This document shows positions 50,217 to 62,925 of a DNA stretch of 64,000 nt, piece after piece. Source of the DNA: Neurospora tetraspora (taxonomy: Eukaryota; Ascomycota; Sordariomycetes; Sordariales; Sordariaceae); contig NW_026944383.1 in the NCBI RefSeq assembly GCF_033439725.1, positions 6,138,001 to 6,202,000 on the forward strand, given 5' to 3'. Each line of letters begins with the position of its first letter. Position 1 is the first letter of the stretch. Position numbers and translations under genes: made by a program. A model generated the notes under the pieces. That model was not told where the DNA came from. It saw nothing but the letters and a program-made list of their open reading frames with translations, and ran no database searches.

Positions 50217-50779
50217 GGCGGTTGGGACGGATTGCTGTGCACGAGCGGCTGGGAAGATAAATGCCAAAGTCGACAAAAGCAGATATATCGTGTCACACTC
50301 AGGATGGGATGATGTCTCGTCTTGGTGAGCGCGACCCGGATGTTTGATATGTAAGAGAAAGAACCTCTAGCAATATCGGGCTGAGCGGGCTCAGCGTGAT
50401 GAACGCGGTGTCTGGCTTCGAGGACAAGAGCCTTGTCAGTATCTGTGCCACAGGTGATAAGCCAGCTTCAGAAATTGTGTAACGATGCTAACAATATAAG
50501 CAGGCATCAAGTTACATCGGCTTCTCAACGAAAATCGATAGTGCAGACGTCGAAATACCATCCTCCTTTACCGCCTTGTCTCCCAATCACCTCCCGCCAA
50601 GTGCTGTCGGAGAGTTTGGGGGGCACATCGGTCCACACCTTCTGATCGCAACCCATGTCTCTGGTGTGCATCCAAAGGCACCGCTAGGAGGGTGTTCACG
50701 AACCCCGAACCCCGGTTCTTGGGTCATGGTGAATGACAAGGAAGGCCTGTCCGGGTGTCTCTGATCCCGAAATCCGTAA
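50217..50779. promoter_or_regulatory. Upstream region of the Zn2Cys6 factor
   Basis: Short gene-free stretch between the TF start and the inverted-repeat element at 50780. No sites are recognised. Confidence 0.4.
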
Positions 50780-51335
50780 GCCACATACGGTAGAATCCGT
50801 ACGCACATACTGTTAACGCACTTTTAAGGGTATACAGACAATCCAAAATCCTAACTACGAACCTTCTTCAGGCCTACGACGAACGCTTCAAATTCATCCT
50901 CCCTCTAATCAACAACAAATAGCCCACAAAACTCATTTACGCCGGCAACGCGGTATAGGCAAATTCCTATTACTATAATACTATCTCCAGCGCTACCCGT
51001 AGCAATAAGGATAGTTTAGTAGGTAGTCTTCGCTTACACAAGGACATCTTACACGAGGACATAACAAGGCAAATAAAACCAGGACCTCCAGGCCTTACAC
51101 AACGCAATCTTCAACACCCTTCCGGCATTTGCAATAGGGCAGCAAGCGGGATAACAGCCCTCAACTAAAGGTAGACAAATAGCCGATTCTCAACTTCGAA
51201 TAACCTTTTGAAAGGCGATAGAGATTCGTAGGGCGAACGCAGAATTTGGTACCTAGTTTTTGGTGGCTATGTCGGCTTACACCTGAAGGTGGGTTACCGT
51301 ATGTGATTGTGCGTACGGATTCTACCGTATGTGGC
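50780..51335. mobile_element. 556-bp inverted-repeat element, MITE-like
   Basis: Perfect 28-base terminal inverted repeats at 50780-50807 (GCCACATACGGTAGAATCCG...) and 51308-51335. The motif CCGTATGTG occurs twice in the right end (terminal and about 28 bases inside). The flanks carry a TA on each side (one base offset on the left), so a TA target duplication of Tc1/mariner type is possible but not proven. The interior is A-rich without an ORF, so it is non-autonomous. Perfect end identity suggests a fairly recent insertion or one too short for RIP. Confidence 0.75.
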
Positions 51336-54300
51336 TACGGTTTCCGCTCTGATCCAGACCTCAGCCGAGTGATATCAGCCTGGAAAGGAAAATAGAACCG
51401 AGCGGTACAGTGAGGATATCCTATCTCGTCAGTGACAAGTCATCATGAAGAGGTCTCACTTTGCTCGCCAGCTTCCCTCAGCCTACCTAGGACGGTACCA
51501 GCCTGGCGCTACACAGTACCTAGCGCCCTAGGTGGTGTTGACGCATTGAAACTACCCCTCTATCCCGCTCAGCTAAGTATGAGCCTCTTCTGCGTTAACC
51601 TTCAGCCGCTATAGGCATGCATATTTCAGTTTTCTATCGTTGTCTGCTCGCTAACGTAGCCTTTGCTCGCACGGTCGCCAAGATCGTGGTTTTCTGGCAA
51701 ACAAATTCCTCGTCAGTAACTACCGTCTTACTCAAGGGCTTGTCTGCACACCGACAAGCCGTCTCGTGGGGTAGTAACGGTAAGGGCAACAGCATGACGC
51801 TACATGCATGCTGAACTGAGACATCGTAACCTTGATAGAGACCCTGAACGGGTGCTGTATCCGCCCAAATTAAGGGAAGTCAAGAGCCCGTCGTCGACAA
51901 CGCCGGGGTAACTGCTTCTTCAGTCTTCCGTTGCAGCTGTTCGGGGCGTAACGTTCGGGACACTACACTGTACCAAGTTGCCTTGCATAACAGTGCTTTG
52001 AGGACGTCCTAAACTCGGTCTTGGCGAGATCCCCTTCTTCAAGTTTCATTTGACTTTTCTTTTCGAAGCCATCCCGTCATTGTGTTCTGATTCCATCTGA
52101 GCAAAACAAGTTACATGCTAAATGGCATCCTCATCTGCACACTCAAGCTTCCAAAGTTGCCCAGGAGGATGGTAACGCGGCAAACGTTGACCATTGGGGC
52201 TTCGATGAGTGGAGGGTTCGGATGAACGGTGCATCGAATTGATGTTGCATCCGCCACACCGGCCACAGGCCCGGGCTTGCTTAGAGGTCATTTATCCGAC
52301 CCCTATCTTGTTTACAACTTCGGTATAGTTCGGCGATCTCGTCTCAACGTTGTGCAGTTGCAGGTCGTTAGCTTTGCGTTAGCAGGGGCTTCCACGTTAT
52401 AGGCTAGTAGCCAAGGTGACATCCGGCCTCTGAAGCTTAGACTAGGCGTCAGGTGCGGAGGGTCTTCTTGACCGAACTTTTGACCTTGGTCGAAGTTAGA
52501 CAGTGTTAACAACGTTGTTGCATCAAGGTGTGAAGGTTGTCTGCGTTCAACTTGGCAGCCTTCTTCTTTCCTTCATTCAGATGCTATGGTACAGTGTTAT
52601 TGTCGGATGCGAATACGAACTCGAGATCCAAAGCAGTGTTTCTCGAAAACAGTGTCGCTAAAAGTCATGGAAAAACCGAGGGACTTGGCAACTCCAGAAG
52701 GAACTACAAACCCCGATACCGACATTTGTAAGTAGCATGGGCGGATGGAGTAATCCTGATGGGAAAAGCAAGATTTAATACTTGCCGAGATCCATCCAAA
52801 TTGGATTCTTTATCCTTTACGGGGTATCAATGGTCCGTGTTGGCCTCTCAGCCCGGTCGAGATATCCGATTTACTCACCCCCTACGCCCATCGTCATCTA
52901 CCAATCGACCGGTAATTCATCCGTGAAGGATCAAGAGCTAATCTCCGGACCCTGACAAATCGCACAGTCGCCCGATCGCCACTCTCTGGCACGATGAGAC
53001 AGAACATCGATGCCATGTCTTCTCCACGCTCCGGGCCGTTTCGGTTTCCAGGATCACGGACGCAATTCTAACTCTTATTGCATGTGACCAGATCGTTAGT
53101 AAGAGATGACGGATGTACATATGACCTGAACAGGAAGGGGAAATTTCGGGAAGATCGTCATCGTGGTTATGGCGTTGACCGTGAAGCCGGGACATGCCTC
53201 ACAACATCACAAAACCCCTGGATCTACAATCCAGCCCTGGGTTTTTTGTTAGTCTGGTACAAAAAAGCCGAAGCTTTCCTGGATATGGGAAAGCGTTCGG
53301 CTTTTCATCGGGTAAACGCCGTAGACTGATATCTGGCAGTCTTGGGGATCTCGAAAGTCTTGGGGATCTCGAAGGAGACGTATTAAGCCCTGGTCATTGT
53401 CCGTCGCTTCAAACGAAGACTCTGAGGACGCCAAGGAGAGCTCCAGATCTCCCCTGTTCAACCCATGACCGAGGAACCAAACTAATAAACAAAACAGTAT
53501 TGTATTGTAATCATGGAGCTGAGGGTCTGTGAATCCTGATTCCGTATACCAGGAAGCCGGGTGCATTGCGCTGCCGAACCGGCCCCGACCCCAGTGCCAC
53601 AAGAAGGGGAACAAGAGTAACCGCCAGTTACTCATTGCTTTTTTCCTTTGGTAAACACTGTGAGAAAGGAGAAGATATCTGCATTAATGGGCCGTGATCT
53701 TGTTCATAAGTCATGCGAGCCGAAACGGATATTACGCGGTTCATACGGTCTTAAACTGCCGAAAGTTTGCCTCTGCCTCTTCGGTCCGAGAGTCTACATC
53801 GATTAATAATGGCAGGTTTCCACAATACCTATGGGATAGTGCAACTCCAGTCCGGCCAGAGCTCCGGCCCTAGTAGGTAAGGTCTGTATGGACACACAAG
53901 TCCCCTCGCTCAAGGGGTGTGGCTAGAAAGAAACACAACTACCACGCAGCGGGATACCACCACATCTCAACCCGCACCGTATGAGTTGGAGACGGAGGAT
54001 ACCACGCGCAAGCTACAGACCAGATGGGGTCAAGGGTATTGTATGAATTGCGCACTGACAAATCGCATCATCGCATCACAACCTCATGGAGCCGCCTAGA
54101 CCTCAGACTAAGCAAGGATGGAAGTTAGGTAGTTCGTTCGGCAAATGGGTTGGGTTTGAGCGAGACCACAGTTCGTTCGTCCAATTCTACAGGAATCAGG
54201 AAGGGAAAAGCGAGGCCTCCTGTTAAATTTGGACGAGTTTGGTGTTGTTGGCGTTAGAGAAAGCGAGGTCCTTGTGCGATCGACGGACGTTGAGATAATC

Positions 54301-55384
54301 GGTGGGTGTTGGGCAACAGTGGATTGGGTCTAAGACACAAGATAGGCAGTATCCGAGGATCATCAGGCTGCTGTTTAAAGATTTCTCATTACGATCAGGA
54401 TGGGATTCTTGGAAGTCGTGACTGGGAAAGTGGATGTCGGTTTCGGGATGGTGGTGGGATGGAAGGGGAGAGGATGGGAGGGGACGTGATGAGGGCGGCT
54501 AATGCCGTGAATGTGAGGGACAGTGTGAGTGTGAGTGTGAATGTGACGGAGAAAGCCGAGTGGTACTCATTGTCTCAGGCCGGGCTGGTGATTATGCGTC
54601 ACAGACCATGGGAGAGTGGTTGCGGAGGAAGGGAGGTTGCCTAGTTGAGGATTGAGAAGGATTCTCGACAAAGATAGTTATGTCATTTCTCTCTCCTTTG
54701 CCCTACATTACTAGCTTGAGCAAAGACAGGAACCGACTTCCTGCGATAGAGCCTGCGACCAACAACTGGTCAATCTTTCGGCAGGGGAAGTCACGAGGCA
54801 TGTGAGAGGGGGAAATCTGCTCGGTCAAGAGTCTATCGGAAGGGACGAGGGACATCACTCACCGAGGTGAAGAATCAAAATTCAAAGGGACAGATATTTG
54901 CCCATGTACTACTCATGCAAAACACATTATAAGACTGGAGAACTCCAGAGTCCAGGCCCTTGATCTTGTGTTATTTATGAGTGGTCAACAAGTCCAAGTC
55001 ACCTTCAGCTACAGCACTATCTCTATACGTAGTAGGTAGGAGGGTGGCTTGAAGCTGATACCTCTCAGAGAAGATGAGGCGTTGCTATGTGATATGTCGT
55101 ATGCGGAAGACGATGCGGAATTCTTCCGTGAACACCCAGACTCTCACCGGTTACCATCAAGATCCTCTTGCCCAAGGAGCTAATGCATCAACAACCACAG
55201 ATTCACAAACAGGTCCTCGAGCCGTTCCACACAGAACCAATTTCTGGAGGCGCATATGTTTCTCTTCCATTCGAGCTCAAAGAAGTCATACATTCTATGT
55301 GACACACCATCCATACAGCAAGACAGGTTTCCCCTTTCAGCTTCGTCCACTAATCTCGACCACTCAAGCACCACAACCCATAAC
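51336..55384. other. 4-kb intergenic region without supported genes
   Basis: No gene recognised. It holds a 16-17-bp stem-loop (53263-53305), an exact 18-base tandem duplication (AGTCTTGGGGATCTCGAA at 53338-53355 and 53356-53373) and a GTGAGT/GTGAAT microsatellite near 54520-54545. The 60-110-codon open frames have no coding character. Confidence 0.45.
53263..53305. other. Stem-loop
   Basis: Left arm AAAGCCGAAGCTTTCC and right arm GGAAAGCGTTCGGCTTT pair over 16 bases with one bulged base and an 8-base loop. There is no adjacent gene; it might be a chance or template-switch palindrome, or a structured transcript. Confidence 0.55.
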
Positions 55385-55941
55385 TTAACGCAACATCTTC
55401 AGCAGAGCTGCCACAGGCCCCATGTCCTTCGCTTCATCTCTTGGAAATATCCGTCCCGTCTTCCATGTGTACTTGACAAGTTCCTTCTTGGTGAGAAACA
55501 TCTGCGGGATGGTTCCCACCTCGACAGCATCGAGGAAGTCCCAGATGTTGACGTTGATGCTTTTGAGAGCCTGGTTTTGACAATGAGGTGTTAGTATGCT
55601 GCTCTCCATATTTTTCTTTCTTTCAAATGCTATTTCTTCCGAGTTGCTCACTCAAGCTACTCCTCCCATAATTACGCGTGCGTCTTCATGTTGGTTACAT
55701 CTGGACGATGAGAGCAATCCAAGAACCTAGGGCACAAAACAGGCATCATACCGAACCAGAGCGGGGATGAGAGTTGTATACATACATTTCGACATTTCCT
55801 CTTACTGGCAAAGTCACCATCCAGCCCCAGATCTTGACACAACCGCTGCCAATCCTCAAGCTCGCCGGCGCCAAAGTAGTTCTTCCATCTGATAACGACG
55901 TCGTATCTTTGGGGAGGAGCGGGTCTCTTCTTTTTACCCAT
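55385..55941 (-). CDS. Small conserved fungal protein A (tandem paralogue)
   Basis: Minus-strand exons 55941-55786 and 55570-55385 give 113 aa; the 215-nt intron is GTATGT...CCAG, phase 0. The product begins MGKKKRPAPPQRYD and continues WKNYFGAGELEDWQRLCQDL, KRKCRNALKSINVNIWDFLD, AVEVGTIPQMF, TGRIFP and MGPVAALLKMLR. It aligns end to end with the gene at 56922-57419: same 52-codon first exon, same intron position and phase. No known domain, signal or TM segment is seen; helix-rich. The same frame stays open upstream to 56340 through a (Pro-Ser-Gln)n stretch, so a longer N-terminus is possible, but the paralogue starts at the equivalent Met. Function unknown. Confidence 0.75.
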
Positions 55942-56921
55942 GATGGTTGATGATGGCTCGAAGAAGGGGAGATTATAGGTGGCTAAACTCTTGATCTGAT
56001 GACAAGAAAGACAGAGGCCGGTAACGGTCGGTCTTTGCTCGATTGGCACGTTGACTGAGGTTGACGTGGTAAACTGGCTGGGCTGGCTGGGCTGGCTGGG
56101 CTGGCTGGGCTGGCTGGGTTGGTTCATCTCCGGCACGTCAGGGTTGGACGAAAGTGGTTTCCGGGCGCGGCTGTTTTCATAACCGGGCAGGCCGCTGCGA
56201 GAGGGGAGGCTTTGCATTTCATGGTTGTGAAAAGAGGATGGACAGACGAGTGTTCTTGAGAAGATGGAAGGGGGCGTTGATAACGAAGTTGTGTGTCCGG
56301 AAACTGTTGTCAGGTCTTGTCGTTGGCCTTCTCCTTTCACGCACTCAGAAAACGGGCATTCCGCCTTTTAAGAACAAGATGTTCGTTGGCGCTGGAAGGA
56401 TAGCAACGATATCCGCTGTAAGCAAAGAGTAAGAAAAACGGGAACGGGACTGACGGACTGACGGGAGTAGTGACAAACGATGGACGGACAGAGAAGAAGC
56501 TGGTAGCCGCTGGCTTCAACCTTTGATGACGACAGCAATACCGAATACCCTTCTCATGGAAAAAGCGAACGGTGGATGACCATAGATGGGGGAATTGAAG
56601 GAACTCCTTTCAACAGTCAACCCAGTGAATTGGGTCGTTGACCGTGAAAAGCATCGAATGTTGACTAGAGGTATCCAAACGCCCAGTTCATACAAGAACT
56701 CTTGAAGAAAGCTTGAGCAGAGGACCAACGACTTCTACCACAGTCTTCTTCCCCGTCATTGATTACCCACATGCCCTTCCTCATCCCGTGGCATACATCC
56801 ATCAGATTTCATCCCATCATATCCAGCCTATTCCATCCTTCTCCACATCCCTCTCATGTTCTCCCTCTCACAAACTCCCCCTATCTCCATTCAGCAACCA
56901 ACCAAATGCGCCCGCTCTGCC
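55942..56921. other. Spacer between the small paralogues
   Basis: Contains a minisatellite of the 10-base unit GGCTGGGCTG-type (about 56071-56122, five copies), encoding Pro-Ser-Gln repeats on the minus strand if translated. Otherwise nothing is recognised; it presumably holds the promoter of paralogue A. Confidence 0.45.
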
Positions 56922-57419
56922 CTACCATCCCCCCCTAAAGAGACCCCTCAGCAACACCCTAACCGGTCCCACTTTATCCTTCTCCGCCATGTGCCTCGGA
57001 TAGATCTTTCTGTTGGCAACCGAGTACTCCTTCAGCTGGCCGGGGTTTCCAAAGCGTTGCGGGGTGGTTCCCTGCCGGACGGCATCTAGGAGGTCGTAGA
57101 TGTTGACGTGTACGGATTTCAGGACCTGTTGAAAGAATGGAATTAGACGGGGCTAGGCATGACTCGAGAGGGATAAGAGAATATGATAGCTGGGCTGACA
57201 GGCTGGGAATAAACCTGGACATGATTATGGAATCCCAGACGAGAATAAACGAAAGCAACGCACCTCACGACATTTAGTAATGGATGGAGGCTCCTTTTTG
57301 ATGCCAATGTCTCGGCACAAACGCTGCCAGTTCTCGAGGGTGTTTTCGCCGAAGTAGCGGGCGAAGTCACTGACGATCCTGGGGGGACCACCTCCGTTCT
57401 TGTTCTTTTTCTTGCTCAT
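56922..57419 (-). CDS. Small conserved fungal protein B (tandem paralogue)
   Basis: Minus-strand exons 57419-57264 and 57125-56922 give 119 aa; the 138-nt intron is GTGCGT...ACAG, phase 0. The product starts MSKKKNKNGGGPPRIVSDFA and runs ARYFGENTLENWQRLCRDIG, TKCREVLKSVHVNIYDLLDA, VRQGTTPQRF, ANRKIYP and VGPVRVLLRGLF. Shared with paralogue A: the basic N-terminus, YFG..(T/E)LE(N/D)WQRLC.D(I/L)G, KCR..LKS..VNI.D.LDAV, GT.PQ.F, K(I/T)(Y/F)P and GPV..LL. The basic first residues and Trp/Leu-rich helices suggest a compact intracellular domain; I do not recognise a described family. Divergence between the two copies is high, so the duplication is old. Confidence 0.78.
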
Positions 57420-59896
57420 GTTGCTTGCTTGGTGCCTTTTGATTGGGGAGTAGCTCGGCGGTTTGAGGAGAGGTAGATGGAACGAAGTAAATGGGTTCGG
57501 GAATGGCTACGTCGTTGTCCCTCAACAAGTCGAGAATGAACTGACTGTTGAATATTAGGGGTATGTGAATACCCCTTTGGACGGGAGTTGTTAGTCCCGT
57601 CGAAGTTGTCGAAGACAACAGAAAATCTCTGAAGAAAAACAGATGATTCCCAAATTCATGATCAAATGGAAAACTATCATCTTCTTAAATCTCTTCTCAC
57701 ACTGAGATGAAATGCGAGAGGCCATCCTCAATCAGCCGGAAAAGCCTTGTCGTTACCCTTCCTGTCTCTTTGCATATTGATGTATGAGGCCTACAGTCCG
57801 TCCCGTTCCGTCAAATCAACGTGCGAGGAGGTTTGTTCGAAAAGAGACAAATACAGAACAGCCGCCACTCAAAAGTTCCTTCCCCTCAGCTTGGGACAGC
57901 AAGAATGCCCGAGACGAAACAGACAAGGCGAATAGATGTGCTTGGGTCTTCTTTATGCACCAGCAATTGCTCATGTCAGGATGGTGGGGGCAGCCATATG
58001 GAGTTTGTTTATGAGACGAGTGTTGCAACCGGTGTCTACTACTGTCCTCCTGCTGGCGACATGTACGGCTGACGATAAGGGAACACTCCTACAAAGCTTT
58101 GAGAGTGCAGAACAAACGGATGGACTAGATGGGAACAAACGAATGACACTTGGGCTCCTGGTTGACGGGAGCTGCGAGTTCCCGTTCGGCTCCTAACAAC
58201 CATTTTCAAACGTCAACGACTCAAAAACTTTCAAACATCCATAATGGCACGAGTTGAAGGCTTGTTATCATGCCACGAAGCGTAACTTCAAATCGGACTG
58301 GATGATCAGTTGATGTTGAGGCATATTTACGCTGAGCTGAAAAAAAGGTAGCATCAAGTCAGCAATATCTTTGACCCGCCGGCCAGATGGAGAGTGAGGG
58401 CAAAAATGGTAAGAGGTGCCCGATATGCCCAACGTCAGTCAACGGATGCATGAGAACTTGGGCGACGCCGCCCTCCACAACGGCGACTGGCTGACGGGCC
58501 GCTTGTATGTGTGAGCGGGCGATTCGTTCGTTGGGACAGCGATATGTAGTACAATTCTGAGCGAGATGTTGGCTCTCAGATGGGTAACACAAATGCCATG
58601 TTGTTTGTCGAGTCTTGGACTCTTGGCCGTACTGAGGAAATGGAAGGGTAGTAGATGAACCACGAAAGATTGCGAGACGGGCCGGATGAAACTTGGATCT
58701 GACTTGATGTCTTCCCATGGATATGCGATCAGCCTTTGGTTGGATGCTGGAGGCCGTTTCAACCCGGAGAGAGGGGGAGGGATGGGGCCTCAAGGCTTTA
58801 TATAGGCACACTTGTAAGAGTCCAGCACACAGACGAGCTGCGATAGTGGAACAAACCATATGAATTGGACCAAGTTTTGATAGTTGGGTTGATGTTGCTC
58901 AGTTTCTGACACTGTTGCTCTTGTGGTCAATGAGTGCTTACTGATGCCTGTATCACACACCATCTCACCTAACCCTCTTTTACCCCAACCGTGCCCTTCT
59001 TTCACGAAGGGGGGTCTTTTACTTGGCACGATCACGACAGCGGGAATCCGGGGTGGGTTGAGACATGGGCAGATGAATGCCGTCAAATGTGCCTTTCCGC
59101 AGCATGTCTCGCATCCATCCATGGCCGCTGTACATATCGGTATGATGCCGACATGCCCGGGGCGTGTGAAGCATGTTGACATGCACGCCTTCCGGGGTAA
59201 ATCGTGCCGTTTGTGCTTCGTGGACAGGGCACGATCAACGTTCCCACGAAATGTCGGTGTTGTCACTGGACTTCATTGGACTTCCTTCATCACTGGACTT
59301 GCTGGCGACTGCTGCTGTGCAGCCCGAGCAGGCCCGAGCTTCCTGCGGTGCGGAGAAGCTGGAAGGACCAAATCCGGAGTCGGCCACGACCGGCAGCACT
59401 TGGCCAGTGGCCTATCAGACGGGCCGGGCCCACTTGCGTCTTTTTCACTTGCTGTCCCCGGCATCGAGGGCATGCGGCTTGGGAGGCTCAGTCGGCCAGT
59501 GAAATCTGTCCCGGATGCGGCCGGCTGTGCCTGCCATTGGCTGTGAACGAGTGACAGGACGTTCCAGAACGTCATCGTCAACAGCGACCCGCGAGTTGTA
59601 CCTGCGCTTGCTGTTGCCCCTTTTTCCAACACCTGGACTTGGGAGGAAAGAGCCTCCCTCAGGAGAAACCCGTTTGGGTTGAACATGTAAAAAACATATT
59701 CGAAGCCGGTCGTTGTGTTTGCATTGACGATTCCAACACTTTCTCCATGTGATGCTCCCACTTTTCTCTCAATGCCCTGCAAAGACTCCAGGTACCTTAT
59801 CCCAGCGATTATCGTGCCCCACCGGCTAGCACCAGGGGCGACGACACGATGAAACCCCACCTTGCCCACCTGGGACCCGACGTGGCAGTCACACGC
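57420..59896. other. Intergenic region left of the transposon
   Basis: No supported gene. A 198-codon minus-strand frame at 59273-59869 has no family resemblance or splice support. GC content is normal until the transposon boundary. Confidence 0.45.
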
Positions 59897-59904
59897 GGTC
59901 TCTC
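59897..59904. other. Target-site duplication, left copy
   Basis: GGTCTCTC, identical to 62918-62925, immediately outside the left end of the transposon. An 8-base duplication is characteristic of hAT transposases. Confidence 0.85.
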
Positions 59905-61158
59905 GGGGCGGATAAAGTGACTGTGTAATCTAATAGAGTGACGGTATCTAACCTAAAGGGGAACCTCCCTACATAGTGTGTCGGCGCATGTCAGCCGCAC
60001 CAAAATTTAGCAGTAAGCAACATAGTCGCACATTCCTAACAAAGTCGTGACCTAAACACGTACCTCATAATACGTACTTTAATTATTATCATACTTTAAT
60101 TATCATCACCATCATTACCACTATTATTTCTTTAGTATTTATCATTCAAAATACCTCGTTCAATTTACTTTATTAATACCTCAAAGTTTACGACCAATAT
60201 AATTAATCTAATTAACGACCCCTTTCCTGCCGTCGTAATCTCTAACGATAAAGATAACGAGGTTGAATCTCCCTTATAGCTACGCCGCCTTTATAAACGA
60301 AAATAGTTTAATTATAAAATTTTCTTTATTAATATTAATACGGTGGCGAAGTTGGAAGGTTTTTATATTACTTTAATCCGCGCTACCAACTACGTCAACA
60401 GCAAACTATTTCGGTACGACTTTATATATAGCGAGAGTAAAGATAAATACGCTGGTCATATTTCTAAGAGTATCCATACGTATTTAAAGAATTCGAAGAA
60501 GGGTTATAAGTAGAAGGTAAAGGCTGTAAGGTGTAAGAAATTCAATAGTATTTAGAAATTCGATTGTAATTAATATTAATATAATTTGAATTTGAATTTA
60601 AATACCGTAGGGTATTTATTTAAATATTATTAGTTTAGGAAGATTCTTTAAATAATTAATAATATTTTTAAATATAGGAAGTAGCTTAAAAACATATTTG
60701 GGGATATTATTGCCGCTTTGTAGACCAATTTCCTAGAAATTAAGATTAAAAATCGTAACGTATTGAATATATTGGCCGCTGCTAAAGTTAAGAAGGTTAG
60801 TACCCTTATGCCTACTTAATAATTTCTATACGCTCTATAATCGGACCCTACAGTATTTGTTAAATTTTATTATAAAAGCGAGGTAGAAAAGTTCAATATA
60901 CTCGCCGATAATGATAGAGATAAGGGAGGTAAAGATAATAAACCTTTCCTATATAATAATGACCGCCCGATCGATTATACGTTTTGGACATACGATTAGT
61001 ATATTATTTAGTAGAGGAAGAACTTAAAGGTATAGTCTTTAAACTATATTTATAAAATAAATGGGTTCGATATACTTCTCCTATAAATTTGCAGTGTTAT
61101 TTATATATATACGATTTTTAATATTAAGTATTACTTATTAAATAGCGAAAAGGAAGAA

Positions 61159-61190
<32 letters not shown>

Positions 61191-62917
61191 ATTAAGAGTC
61201 CTCAAAAGATTGCTTACTAATAAAGGTATTGCTAGACCCAGCGTAATTATATTAAATTATAATTACGCTTTTAAGAGAGCTGCCCGCAATGTATTCTTTA
61301 ATATTTAGTACTAAATTTATTTATAGTATATAATAAAAAACGTTACCTTTAATATTAAAAAAAAGTAGATTAATACGCTAAATAGTACGGTTTTAAATAA
61401 TCGAAGTAATAACGGTAATTACCTTCGCAACAATAAGGAGAACTACGAATGCGACTACTACGGAGATAATAAGATTAATAAAATTAATAATAGTTTTATT
61501 AACCCTGCTAATAATAATAATTAAATTCGTTTCGTTAATATAAAACTACTTATAATAAAGGACCGTCGTTAATACTTTAACAAAACGATATATAATATAT
61601 TATTAAATTAATTTAATAAGCAAACTCTGTTTAATTTAGCGAAGATATAGTTCGATAATATTAATAGGATTTTTTTTACTTAAGCGGCTATCGTCTACTT
61701 TAATTCGAACGAATAATTTTAAGAGCGTTAGCGAACTCTAATAATAGAATTTCCTAATTAAAAACGTAAATCTATTCCTCCTTAACGTTTTATTAATTTT
61801 TCTAACCCGGATTTTATAGTAATTATTAAATATTTACTAAAGATTTACTTGTTTATCGCGTAAAAGTTCGCGGTATTTTATATTAAATAGTATCGAAATT
61901 TCGGTATTAGAACTACGTTGCGGATAGAGGGCGCTTACAATATCCTTAAAAAACTATTTAAAAATAAATTCGTAGATTTAGCTACTCTACTTAATATTAT
62001 CGAAAGGAATTTAAACTGATTAAAAGAATAGTTTGCCGTAATATATATTAAATAGATTTTTAAAAGTATACGGGAATTTAGCGCTAACGTACTACAGTAG
62101 TTATAGTATTAAATAAGTTTCGCTACCCTTAATTTAATTATAGAGTAAATCGAATTAGTAGAGAAATAGATGAAAGATAATCCGCCCTTCTATCAATTAG
62201 AGTATATTAATCGTTTTCGTATATAATATAAGTTCCCTTATTAATACGAAATTCGTTGTTTATTTTTAGGGAACGTAATATTCGTAATACTTTACGTCAA
62301 TATTTACTAACGGTTTAAACCTAATATTATAAATTTTTTTCTCCAACGATTTACTAATAGAATTATACTAAATTAACCAGCTATAACTACTATCTGCCAC
62401 CTTCCTGAAATTTGTAAACGAAGACGACCCTAATAAAATTATTATTCGTTAACTTCCTCTTAAAAAACCAAAGTCTATGATAACGTAGATTAATTAGTGG
62501 TAAGAGGTATAGATTGCGAGTTTTATAAATATAATTAATACGTTAATAATAATAAACGCGAGCTAGCTACTGCCTAATATTGTACTTCTAGCGATGGTGC
62601 TACTAGTATTAGTAGCCTTATAAGCGGTAGCCTTATATACGCGGGGTAATAACGAGCCCCCAGTGCCCTTATAGAACTATACAGCGTAGTATAAGGAGCA
62701 GATTATATAATTCTAGTGGGTATTATTATGTATAATAATATAAGACTTTATTTCTATACAATTCTAACCTCTATAGACTACTTAACTACAAAAAGTATAA
62801 TTATATTACTTACCGCTAAATTTTGGTACGGCTGACATTTTCTTATTATGTGGGGAGGTTCCCCTTTAGGTTAGATACCGTCACTCTATTAAATTACACA
62901 GTCACTTTTTCCGCCCC
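59905..62917. mobile_element. RIP-degraded hAT-like DNA transposon, 3.0 kb
   Basis: Terminal inverted repeats run 59905-60017 (left) and 62809-62917 (right). The outer 66 bases differ at about three positions, the inner part at more, mostly C/T or G/A exchanges as RIP makes. The ends read GGGGCGGA and are flanked by the 8-base duplication GGTCTCTC, together indicating the hAT superfamily. The interior is extremely AT-rich, with a poly-T run near 61162 and no ORF of 60 codons in any frame, so any transposase is destroyed. Length fits an originally autonomous hAT. It inserted into normal-GC intergenic DNA; the intact target duplication shows that no deletion followed at the ends. Confidence 0.85.
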
Positions 62918-62925
62918 GGTCTCTC
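62918..62925. other. Target-site duplication, right copy
   Basis: GGTCTCTC immediately outside the right inverted repeat, matching 59897-59904 exactly. Confidence 0.85.
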